The notes under the pieces were generated by a model, which was not told the DNA's origin, made no database searches, and saw only the letters and a list, made by a program, of their open reading frames with translations. The translations under genes and the position numbers were made by a program. A stretch of 64,000 nucleotides of DNA from Ahaetulla prasina (lineage: Eukaryota; Chordata; Lepidosauria; Squamata; Colubridae), in contig NC_080542.1 in the NCBI RefSeq assembly GCF_028640845.1, positions 60,303,064-60,367,063 of the forward strand, given 5' to 3'. Position 1 is the stretch's first letter. Every line of letters starts with the position of its first letter. Shown here in pieces: positions 23,983 through 33,822 of this stretch.

Positions 23983-25602
23983 AGGGGTCTCACCACCGCC
24001 TCTTGAAAGAGGCGGTGGTGAGACCCCTCCTCAAGAAGCCTTCCCTGGACCCGGCTATTTTAGGAAACTATCGTCCAGTCTCCAACCTTCGCTTTGTGGC
24101 GAAGGTTGTAGAGAGTGTGGTGGCATGGCAGCTCCCCCGGTACCTGGATGAAGCTGTCTATCTAGACCCGTTCCAGTCCGGCTTCCGATCCGGACATAGC
24201 ATGGAGACAGCTTTGGTCGCGTTGGTGGATGACCTCTGGAGGGCCAGGGATAGGGGTTGTTCCTCTGCCCTGGTCCTGTTAGATCTCTCGGCAGCTTTCG
24301 ATATCATCGACCATGGTATCTTGCTGCACCGGTTGGAGAGCTTGGGAGTGGGAGGCACCGTTTATCGGTGGTTCTCCTCCTATCTCTCTGACCGGATGCA
24401 GACGGATGCAGACGGTGTTGACAGGGGGGCAGAGATCGACCGCAAGACGCCTTACTTGTGGGGTGCCTCAGGGGTCGATTCTCTCACCTCTCCTGTTCAA
24501 CATCTATGTGAAGCCGCTGGGTGAGGTCATCAGTGGCTTCAGGGTGAGTTATCATCTGTACGCTGATGATACGCAGCTGTACTTTTCCACCCCGGGCCAC
24601 CCCAACGAAGCTGTTGAAGTGCTGTCCCGGTGCCTGGAAGCCATATGGGTCTGGATGGGGAGAAACAGGCTCAAGCTCAATCCCTCCAAGACAGAGTGGC
24701 TGTGGATGCCGGCACCCCGATACAGTCAGCTGCAATTGCAGCTGACTGTTGGAGGCGAGTCATTGGCCCCAATGGAAAGGGTGCGCAACTTGGGTGTTCT
24801 CCTGGATGGACGGCTGTCGTTTGAAGACCATCTGGCGGCCGTCTCCAGGAGAGCTTTTTACCAGGTCCGCCTGGTCCGCCAGTTGTGCCCCTTCCTTGAC
24901 CGGGATGCCTTATGCACGGTTACTCACGCTCTTGTCACTTCTCGTTTGGATTATTGTAATGCTCTCTACATGGGGCTTCCCCTGAAGTGCACCTGGAGGC
25001 TTCAGTTAGTTCAGAACGCAGCTGCACGGGTGATTGAGGGAGCCTCACGTTGCTCCCACGTAACACCGCTCCTGCGCAATCTGCACTGGCTTCCTGTGGT
25101 CTTTCGGGTGCGCTTTAAGGTTTTGGTTACCACCTTTAAAGTGCTCCATGGCTTAGGGCCCGGGTACTTACGGGACCGCCTGTTACCTTATGCTTCCCAC
25201 CGACCTGTACGCTCACACAGAGAGGGTCTTCTCAGGGTGCCGTCCGCCAAGCAATGCCGGCTGGCGGCCCCCAGGGAAAGGACCTTCTCTGTAGGAGCTC
25301 CTACTCTTTGGAACGAACTTCCCCCTGGTTTGCGCCAATTACCCGACCTTCGGATCTTTCGCCGTGAGCTGAAAATGTATTTGTTTATTCAAGCGGGACT
25401 GGCTTAAATTTTTAATTCTAAACAATTTTAATCGGGGTTATTATTTATAAATTTTAAGGGTTTTAAATTTGATTGTTTTAATTCCGGCCATTTATGAATT
25501 ATGCTTGTTTTAAGTTCTTGTTTTAATTGTATAATGTGCTGTTTTTTATGACTTTGGCTGTGCACAACCCTGAGTCCTTCAGGAGAAGGGCGGTATAAAA
25601 AT
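23983..25602 (+). mobile_element. L2-clade LINE, 5'-truncated, sense
   Basis: It contains RT and C-terminal ORF2 sequence and ends in TTCAGGAGAAGGGCGGTATAAAAATTT before an AAAT repeat, as L2-type elements do. The 5' junction is a 46-bp perfect foldback (23983-24028). The other copies of this family are at 38429-42420 (antisense) and 43994-44370 (sense 3' end). Confidence 0.88.
24003..25407 (+). pseudogene. L2-clade reverse transcriptase, near-intact, one frameshift
   Basis: The first part reads KEAVVRPLLKKPSLDP, NYRPVSNL, SGFRSGHSMETALVAL and LLDLSAAFD, the RT core. The second part, one frame over, has GVPQGSILSPLLFNIY, the catalytic YADD (24559-24570), then RNLGVLLD and TSRLDYCNALYMGLP, and ends FRRELKMYLFIQAGLA before a stop at 25405. 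The frame changes at a 10-bp tandem duplication of GGATGCAGAC near 24394-24413. No other disruption is obvious over about 1.4 kb, so the copy is young. The endonuclease domain is missing through 5' truncation. Confidence 0.85.

Positions 25603-25673
<71 letters not shown>
25603..25673 (+). repeat. (AAAT)n microsatellite tail
   Basis: About 70 bp of clean AAAT repeats follow the L2 3' end. Confidence 0.97.
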
Positions 25674-25677
<4 letters not shown>

Positions 25678-25771
25678 GCCCTGATAATCAACCACGGAGA
25701 CTCTGCGGTGCACACATGCACCCACCTATTTCCTTCCCTTCTTGCTCTGGCACAGGCACTGGGCTTGCTTT

Positions 25772-26121
25772 GCCATCCTGTCAGGTTCTACACACTCCTC
25801 CCCAAACCCAGTCACCATGTGCTCACTTACCCTTCAAAGATATCTAGAGCTCAGGAAGTTGGGATAGGAGGGCCCCACTGACTGTTGCTGGGCCACATGG
25901 CACAGTCGAAAAGCATATAAGATGTTGTCTACTTACTCCTTAAATTGCCATCCTGTCAGGTTCTACACACTCCTCCCCACACCCAGTCACCATGTGCTCA
26001 CTTACCCTTCAAAGATATCCAGAGCTCAGGAAGTTGGGATAGGAGGGCCACACTGACTGTTGCTGGGCCACATGACACAGTCGAAAAGCATATAAGATGT
26101 TGTCTACTTACTCCTTAAATT
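25772..26121. repeat. Tandem duplication, 175-bp unit, two copies
   Basis: 25772-25946 and 25947-26121 are direct neighbours and nearly identical. The differences seen are few single bases, such as AAACCC against ACACCC and GCCCCAC against GCCACAC. The unit is not a repeat I recognise. Confidence 0.95.
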
Positions 26122-26280
26122 GTGATAAATTAGTTTGATAGCATTAGATCTGAATTATAATTTTATATATTTATATCTTGAAATTTTAATTTGTATCACT
26201 ACTTTATTTTGTTCAGAGAACACAGCATTAACTGATGAACTTACTTCCAATTTTGATATATATCTTTTGAACTAATTTGC

Positions 26281-26535
<255 letters not shown>

Positions 26536-28146
26536 AGCTTTGATTAAAAATGAATTGGATATGGCATGGTGCCTCCCACTCGGAAGGTTGAGAATTCAAT
26601 CCTAGACAGCAGAAGGTGTTTCTCTATAACAGTGCAAAGAAAAAATATCTGCTGTAGTTTCCAGATAGCATCAGGAAGTAAACACTCAACTCCATTCAGT
26701 CACCCAGACTCTACCCTGAATAAAGAGATTAAAGGTCAAAAAAGAAAAAAAATCTCAACTTTGCTATTAAAAGAAGTGTTTTTGACCATATGTATGCGTA
26801 ATAGTATGTCTAACCTATCCAAAGTTTTTAAATTGCCATTTTTATAGATTTACTGTACTTTTATGGGAAGCACATTCTCTTTGAGAAATGCTTTAAAGTT
26901 AACTTCTCTTATTCGGTCAGAGATAAATTGCATAGTCCATATTTTATTGTATACATTGTTGTCAACAGATCTGCCAATAACAAGCTCCCAAACATTCTTT
27001 AAACTCAGTAAATTCCTAGTTCCTGAAGAGCCTATACATTTATGGATCTCTGAGGCAACACCTTTCACATTTTCTCACATTGTACTATACTTTCTCCAGA
27101 ATGGATAATAGTGTGTTTATTTCTGTTTTGATTCTGGGTATAGAATAAAACTCTTGTCTGCTTCAACATTTAATTCAAGCTGCTGCAAGTTTTTTAGGGA
27201 TAGTTGGTATTCTTCATGTAAAAATCCTTCATATTAGAATGAATGTTGCTATAATTTTAGATACTGTACTATTTGTGCTGTACTATTAATGGTAATAAAT
27301 AATACAATAGAGTACAAGTGTATTTCCATCAGCCAGGTCGGTTTTGAATAGGATTTATTCTGAGTCATTTTCATTCAACATTTTCTGGAATTGTTTATAT
27401 TAAGTTTCTTTGAACTGTGGGAGAAGATAAATTCAAATATTTATATATGCCATGTATATTTCTGACAGAGCAGATTAAATGCATCAGATAACACAATTAT
27501 CTAGTAATTTAGGTCAATAGAAAATGTTTTAGAAAATGTAAGCATCTTGAAAACTTATATTATAGAGGGAAAACTTATATTTGTTATACTTTTTAACAAC
27601 TAGATTATGAGTTATTTTGAGAGCGTATTAAGATAAAATATTTATCTTACTTTTCTCTTTCAAAATGTTTATTGTTTTTATTCTTTTATAATTTCTTCAA
27701 TACAAATTATATGTATATATATATGTATTATATTATTATATTATATAATATATGTATAATTATATTTATAATTATAATTATATTTATAAATATATACATA
27801 TATTATATATTATATAATATATGTATATAATATATATATAATATATGTATATATATATTATATTAAATTATATGTAGTAGTTATGAATATGTAGTAGTTA
27901 TGTAGTAGTTATAGGTTTTACATGTGAAGTCAAATATAATACTTGCACAATTAATTAGGTTGAAGGAAAGTAAAGCCTATTGCATATTGGCTTTGCTTGG
28001 CTGGAATTTAGTTGCCAGGTCTCAGAAGATAGCTTTGCTTTACTGAAAATGAATAATAGGAAATTTAATTGTAGTTACCTTATCAAGGATTAAATTTGTG
28101 ATCTTGTGTCAAATTAAATGTCCCCCTCCTCAAAATAAAGAAATCT
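26536..28146. other. Intron with AT-dinucleotide-rich block
   Basis: No gene. 27710-27870 is a TATA/ATAT-rich block with short palindromes. The rest shows no clear repeat. Confidence 0.5.
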
Positions 28147-28445
28147 TACCCTGTTTCCCCGAAAATAAGACATCCACTGATAATGAGCCCAATCGGGCTT
28201 TTGAGTGCATGCGGTAAAATAAGCACCACCCCCCCCGAAAATATTTAAATGCATGTGAAGCAGGTCCCCACCATTTCCTCTGGTTAGGGTTAGGGAGACA
28301 GAGCTGGAAATCAGGTAAGATGGCAAGAGGAATCCAGTCTTGCTCCATGTGTCCCAAAATAATAAGACCTCCCCAAAAATAAGGCCAAGCTGTTATTTTG
28401 GGGTTCAAAAATAAGACAGGGTCTTATTTTCGGGGAAACATGGTA
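28147..28445. mobile_element. Tc1/mariner-like MITE, TA target duplication
   Basis: It lies between TA dinucleotides (28147-28148 and 28444-28445). The terminal inverted repeats are CCCTGTTTCCCCGAAAATAAG and CTTATTTTCGGGGAAACATGG. No transposase. An inner copy of the AAAATAAGAC motif appears near 28408. Confidence 0.8.
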
Positions 28446-28682
28446 TATAAGGAAAAAAATCACTTTGTCGTGTCCCACTCCTCCGCTGACGGCCGGGTCA
28501 GGGAAATCCGAATCAGGCTTGCCTCTGCAGCTCTGCCCAAAGTCCTAGCAAAGTCCTCAGAGCAGGCAGGAGACCAGTAAGTTACTTCAGCAAGATAAGT
28601 TCGACTTTGCCTGACTCAGAGACTGCCAGAAAGCAGACCCTTTATATAGGCCACGGGGTGTGGCTCCATGACTCAGCACTCA

Positions 28683-29033
28683 TTAAGGCCTGCCCCTCCC
28701 TTCCTTCTGTTGCCTCCGCCTATCCAATCTTCTGATGCGAGGGTCACTCCAATCAGCTGTTGGAAGTAAACTTTCCTCAGGCTCACATGCTGTGGAGGAG
28801 GGGGAGGGGTCTAGCTGCTCCGTTTGCCTGGGCATGGAGCCAGGGCTGGGGCCGGGGGATGCTCCCTCCTCTGCAGCCTGCTTGGGCATGGAGCCAAGGC
28901 TGGGACCGGGAGGTGCCCCCTCCTCTGCAGCTTGTCTGGGCATGGAGCCAGGACTGGGGCCGGGAGGCATACATTCCTCCATGTTCGGGAGCAGATAAGC
29001 AGACCCCGGCTGCGGTGAGAGCGGACAAGACAC
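28683..29033 (-). CDS. Open frame through LTR U3, 116 codons (unproven)
   Basis: The frame opens from a GTG four bases inside the LTR and runs to a stop upstream of the TATA box. The predicted protein is proline- and serine-rich. It has repeats of PGPSPGSMPRQAAEEGA caused by the 54-bp units and a basic end (RIRRLDRRRQQKEGRG). The matching frame in the other LTR copy is also open (99 codons). No known domain is recognisable. It could be the tail of an internal gene reading into the 3' LTR, or chance in GC-rich DNA. Confidence 0.3.
   Translation of the reverse strand: MSCPLSPQPGSAYLLPNMEECMPPGPSPGSMPRQAAEEGAPPGPSLGSMPKQAAEEGASPGPSPGSMPRQTEQLDPSPSSTACEPEESLLPTADWSDPRIRRLDRRRQQKEGRGRP
28830..28990. 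repeat. 54-bp tandem repeat inside the LTR, three units
   Basis: GGGCATGGAGCCA starts at 28830, 28884 and 28938, an exact 54-bp period. The last unit diverges after about 33 bp. The other LTR copy has about two units. Confidence 0.92.
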
Positions 29034-29119
29034 AACACACTTTCAGTTTTTGAATACTGTGGTAACTGTGAATGGCAATGATCAGTAATATTTTTCTTCT
29101 TTTTCATGTTTATTTCTAG

Positions 29120-29216
29120 GACTCTGTTGATCAGACTTCGGCACATACAGGTCGAGATCTAGTGGAACCTGGATACCAAAAACAATCAAGTCACATTTCA
29201 TTAAATAACCAAGGAG
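29120..29216 (+). CDS. GRB10: GRB10 coding exon (97 bp)
   Basis: The acceptor is TTCATGTTTATTTCTAG, ending at 29119, with a good pyrimidine tract. The donor is GAG/GTAAGG. It encodes DSVDQTSAHTGRDLVEPG and continues to SLNNQG plus one base (phase 1), which joins the next exon as GAT. It replaces the poorly conserved stretch between HHPY and [10 protein letters not shown] of mammalian GRB10, so identity rests on position, splice borders and phase more than on sequence. It sits between a solo LTR 82 bp upstream and a hAT MITE 59 bp downstream. Confidence 0.85.
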
Positions 29217-29275
29217 GTAAGGGAAATAAGATACAGGCATATTTATTAGGCATATAAAGAAAAAAACCCTCACAA

Positions 29276-29557
29276 CAGAAGTGGGTTTCAGCAGGTTCTG
29301 ACCAGTTCTGCAGAATCAGTAGCGGAGATTTTGAATAGTTCGGAGAACTGGTAAATACCACCTCTGACTGGCCCCACCTCATCTATTCTCTGCCTCCCGA
29401 GTCCCAGATAATCAGGAGGAAATGGGGATTTTACAGTATCCTTCTCCTGGAGTGGGATGGGAATGGAGATTTTACCTGCCATGCCCACCAAGCCATGCCA
29501 TGCCTACCAAGCCACACCCACAGAACCGGTAGTAAAAATTTTTGAAACCCACCACTG
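29276..29557. mobile_element. hAT MITE, 282 bp, perfect 8-bp target duplication
   Basis: The ends are CAGAAGTGGGTTTCAG and TTGAAACCCACCACTG. The target duplication cctcacaa is at 29268-29275 and 29558-29565. Inside it has the family's CTGACCAGTTCTG and GCCATGCCCACCAAGCC segments. Confidence 0.92.
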
Positions 29558-29565
29558 CCTCACAA

Positions 29566-30805
29566 CATACAGTTTTAAGCATTATAACATTTTCCAGTGG
29601 CAAAGTATTGAGGAAAGTTGTAAACTAAAAGGGTTCAAAATATTTTGCAGTTGAACTAGAATTCTTCTAGTTCAGAACAGTTGCTCTGTCTTTACTCAAA
29701 AGGTTTACAGTTGAACAATCCAGGTTTAAGCTTGAAACTTTTCTGGCCATGTTCAGAACAAATTAGTATCAAACCTGAATTTGAAACATTTCACTCTGTA
29801 TCCTTCCAGGGCTAACTTTGGGTTTATCTCTTTCTTAAACTATATGTTAAAAGGAAATTAATATGCATAAAGAGATGTTAGGATTTTTAAAACTCCACAG
29901 TGCTATATGGTTCAAATAAATGAGATAAAATGAAATGATACTAAAGTAATTTCATGAAATACAACAGAATAGATTGTCACATAGGGATAGCTGACTGTGC
30001 CAATAGCACAATGTGATAATTATAGTATTTTTGTTTTCCTTATTGAAATTTTGATTACCTTTAGCAGAGAGTAGCAGAGAATCCCAATATGTCAAATCAA
30101 TTATTAATTCTCTAATAATTTCCATACCTCTTCCACAATCCATTTAGAAAGCTTCAGTATTTGAAGCCTCCCTGGATCACTGATTATTATTATCGTCACA
30201 GCAGTCATCATTTCCTTCCTTTGGCTGATGTTTTTGGATTCCAACTGGGAATAGACATTTGTTGTAAAGCAATAAGCTAATAGTAGAATAGCATCAAAAG
30301 GAAAGGCAGGTCTCATGATTTCCCCAAGTTAATGGTCTACACCGTTTGTCCCAGTTTGCCACAGATAGATTACCAAGCAGGAAAATAAAGAATTAAGAAA
30401 ACTTCTGAATTGCTTTTACATGGTTAAAGTTTCTCCTCAAACTTTGGCATAGGTTAGTAGAGATGTAACTAGATTTCAGAGTTTTAGAATCTGTTCTATA
30501 AATCAATACAAGTGAGCATTAAAGTGATGGTCGAGAGGCTGTTCCTTAGGTATGGGAGCTAGTTGACTGTAATTCTTTCAGCCCTAGAATGGAAAACCAA
30601 CAAATTTGTCTCTCCCTCTCCCCCCTTTCCCCCTCCCTCCCTCCCTCCCTCTCCCTTTCTCTCCCTTCCCCTCTCTCCCCCTCCCTTTCTCTCTCTCTTC
30701 ATGTGTTTTTTGAAATGTATTATTATTTTTAAATGTAATTTAACTAAAGGTTTTTAGATAGAAATTAAAAACCAATAGTAGCTTTTGATCACCTGAAATA
30801 TTAGT
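29566..30805. other. Intron stretch with a pyrimidine-rich run
   Basis: No gene. 30605-30702 is a CT-rich low-complexity run (CCCTCCCTCCCT). The rest is unassigned. Confidence 0.5.
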
Positions 30806-31560
30806 ACCTCTATATACTGCTTTACTAAGATCACACTTGTAATACTGCATCCTGATACAAGAAAGACATTGAGACTCTAGAGAGTCTTTCTAAAGAGGGC
30901 AGATGAGCAACAAAGATGATTAGAGAGCTGGAGGCTAAAACATATAAAGTGTGGTTGCTGGAATTAGGTATATCTAGTCTAACAAAGAGAAGATCTACAG
31001 GTGACATGATAACAGTCTTCCAATATGAAGGGCTATCACAAAGAAGAGGAAGACAATCTATTCTCTGAAGCACCTGCGCACAAGGCAAAATGTAACAGAT
31101 GGAGATTTATTTATTTTTAATTTATTTCTTATATCCCACTTTATTTATTTGCTTACTCACTCACCCACCAACCTACCTACCTACCTACCAATAATTCAAG
31201 GCTGTGAACATACTGTGAACTCACCTTCTTCCTCCTATTTCCCCCACAATAACAACTCTGTGAGGTAAGTTGGTTTGAGAGAGAATGGCTCAAAGTCACC
31301 CAAATGCTTGCATTTGAACTCACTTTCTAGTCCAGTGGCTTAACTAAACCCAACTGACTCTTATCAAAGAGAGAGCAAATCCAGAACTAAGAAGAAATTT
31401 TCTGAAAGTGAGTACAATTAATTAGTTGCCTCTAGAAGTTGTGAATGTACCATTACTGGATGTTTTTAAGAAGAGATTGAACAGCCATTTGTACAGAATG
31501 GTATATCCTTGACCCTTGAGGGAGGTGGACTGTAAATCCTTCAAAATCCTTTCCAATCCT
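30806..31560 (+). mobile_element. CR1/L3 3' end, sense, split by another repeat
   Basis: CR1/L3 C-terminal sequence runs 30806-31104 (the HTCNTAS-IQERH-ETL and ELEAKTYKV regions) and resumes at 31366-31560. The middle, 31105-31365, contains CCTACCTACC repeats, AACAACTCTGTGAGGTAAGTTGG and TCAAAGTCACCCAAATGC, which look like the L2/MIR-type tail common in amniotes. Confidence 0.75.
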
Positions 31561-31589
31561 GTTACTCTCTCATTTTCTTTACAATGGTT

Positions 31590-31870
31590 GTAATTATAAC
31601 TTTACTTCTTGCTCTATGGTTACCAAATACCTTTCTTTCCTTTTTATAATCCAGTCTATCCAATGATCAAAATCATCAATCAAAAGTTCATTCTTTTTTC
31701 TGTTTATGCAAAAAGCTTATAAAAATATAGATATCGTATATTGATTCAAAGAAATCAATTTAACTATCCCAGCACGTTGCATCATTTTCATCAATTATTC
31801 CTCCATTGCAGATAGTGCCCTTTTTCTGCATACAGTAAACCTGCTGCAATTAATATATACATACATAATA
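31590..31870 (-). pseudogene. L1 ORF2 C-terminal remnant, antisense
   Basis: Read antisense it gives INAAGLLYAEKGHYLQWRN with stops, similar to the AARLLYAQ-W motif of L1 ORF2 also seen at 7802-8310. Confidence 0.45.
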
Positions 31871-31904
31871 TATACTCCTCCCTCCCTGTGTTCTCTTGGT
31901 TTGC

Positions 31905-32410
31905 TTACAGGTGTTTCATTACCCAATTAAGTAACTTCATCAATACTAGCGAGTGTAGAATTCCCCAGTTAAATGCAGTGACTTGCCCTGCCATTGTCAG
32001 TGGGGTGAGATTTTCTCCTTGGTAGTTCCTTGATTTTTCTTTTTTATTGTTTTTTTCTGGTATTAATCCTTGCTTAACTGATTGTGGGTTGCAGGAAAGA
32101 ATGTGTTGTGGTCTTCCTGTTTTCTTAGCTTTTTTGTTGCCTCTTTTGAATGGTGTATAAATATGGTTTAATCTGTATGTGTCTATAATGGCAAATTTGT
32201 CCAAGTGCCAAATTTCCAAGAATTCCATAGTGGTTTTAGAAAACAATATCCTACCAAAGAGAAATAAACTACCAAAGAGAAACCCATACTCATACCAACT
32301 CCAGGGGGGCCAATAAGGGCCACCCTTATTGATGATGTTACCTAGTCAGATAATGAATTGTTTGAAAGCAATCAAGATTAGAGAGCATCAAGCATACCAG
32401 TTCAACCCTG
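31905..32410 (-). mobile_element. Probable Penelope-like retroelement fragment
   Basis: A 113-residue minus-strand frame (31905-32246) starts FSKTTMEFLEIWHLDKFAI and ends NWGILHSLVLMKLLNWVMKH, which I associate with a Penelope-like or similar element common in snakes. The motif ACCCAATTAAGTAAC near its left end returns inverted as GTTACCTAGTCAGATAATG at 32337-32356. The family call is tentative. Confidence 0.35.
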
Positions 32411-32885
32411 AGTTATGTATATTCTGTTATTTTTTCCCAATTGTTTGTCCATCAAACACTTAAAAAAAATTCTCTGGATTCAACAGTATATTAATCTTTT
32501 AAGTTCATCAGAATCAATGCATGAATTGGGACCCAAAATTTTCTAGGAAAATAGAAACCAAACCATTATAAAATTTCCCTTCTTGTTCACATTTCCAATA
32601 CAAATGTGAAGTGCCTTTCTATATTCTAGATAATTTTTTGGTAACATATACTAAGAGTACATCAGCTTCTATCTATCATTCTTCCATCTGTATATTATAA
32701 CCAATATTTTAACTCACTTCATCATATATTATTTCATTTATTCCTGAATATTGAAATGTTTCAAATTTCAATAAATGTTTATACATTTTGGCAATTACAT
32801 GTTCATCATTTGTGCACAATTCTATTTCAGACACAGACTTAAAATGTTTAAAACCACAAATTATTTTATTTACTTTAAATCTTTT

Positions 32886-33357
32886 GTCGAGCCTAGTTCC
32901 GGCTTGACACATGACGCTATAGGGATCCGGATCATGGGAGCAGCCCCTAATCAAAGATCCAAAGGAATGATATATCAAGGACTTGTTTGAGGCTACAGGG
33001 ATCTGCGTTTGACAATCATTGGAAAGGAATCAGCACACTGGTGGCCGGGATAGAGGAAGATGAGGGCTGGTATTAGGAAGAGCTCTTTAGTTCTGGGATT
33101 TAGCAGATGATGCGGCAACTGAGGCTGTCAGACGAGGAGGGAGAGAGTGGCTGGGCGTCCAATCAATGGAGCAGTTCAGCGATGGGGCGGGGCATGAACA
33201 GCGCGGGATGTTTAAAAAGGGGCTGAGAAGCAGAAGCTCTCAGCACTGACTTTATACAGAGAGACCTTGACTTTTACTGAGACCCGGTTTGTAGCAGGCC
33301 CAATAAACATAATGATTTTAAAAATCCAGCTTAATCTTGTTATTTGCCATACCACAA
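32886..33357 (+). repeat. Possible solo LTR (TATA-like and poly-A signals)
   Basis: GC-rich segment with TTTAAAAAGG near 33210, GAAGCAGAAGCTCTCAGC, and AATAAA at 33302, spaced as in an LTR promoter/R region. The borders TGTCGAGCC and ...TACCACA are only guesses, and no target duplication was found. Confidence 0.35.
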
Positions 33358-33511
33358 ATACTCATGCCACCCAAACCTTAGGACATATTCTAACTCCGAA
33401 TGCATCTGTTTCTCAGGATCCCGTTTTCATCCAGAAGAAACAGCAACCTGCAAAATAGAATTTCAAGTCAAATAAACCCAATCCTTCTCTTTTTTTTTTT
33501 TGCATCTTGTA

Positions 33512-33813
33512 AAAAGGTAAAGGTAAAGGTTCCCCTCACACATACGTGCTAATCATTGCTGACTCTAGGGGAAAGTGCTCATCTCTGTTTCAAAGCTGAA
33601 GAGCTAGCGCTGTCTCCGTGGTCATGTGGCTGGCATGACTCAACGCCAAAGGCGCACGGAACACCTGCATTTTTGCGTGTTGGCAGAAGCTGGGACAAGT
33701 AACGGGAGCTCACCCCATTACACGGCAGCACTAGGGATTCGAATTGCTTAGCTGCTGACCTTTCAATCGACAAGCTCAATGTCCTAGCCCCTGAGCCACC
33801 GCGTCCCCACTTA
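33512..33813 (-). mobile_element. Sauria SINE, complete, antisense
   Basis: In antisense it shows the full element from GGTGGCTCAGGGGCTAGGAC to the CCTTTACCTTTACC tail. The 9-bp target duplication catcttgta is at 33503-33511 and 33814-33822. It is better preserved than the copy at 7551. Confidence 0.93.
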
Positions 33814-33822
33814 CATCTTGTA

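Larger units (their letters stand above)
28466..29037 (-). mobile_element. Solo LTR, 572 bp, antisense, 82 bp upstream of a GRB10 exon
   Basis: On the minus strand it begins TGTTGTGTCTTGTCC and ends GGGACACGACA (TG...CA). The 5-bp target duplication is cactt (28461-28465 and 29038-29042). A TATATAAAGG box is on the minus strand at 28641-28650. A three-unit 54-bp tandem repeat and an open frame (29033 to 28683) fill the U3. There is no internal retroviral sequence next to it, so it is a solo LTR of an ERV or Gypsy element. The second copy is at 38773-39294. Confidence 0.88.
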
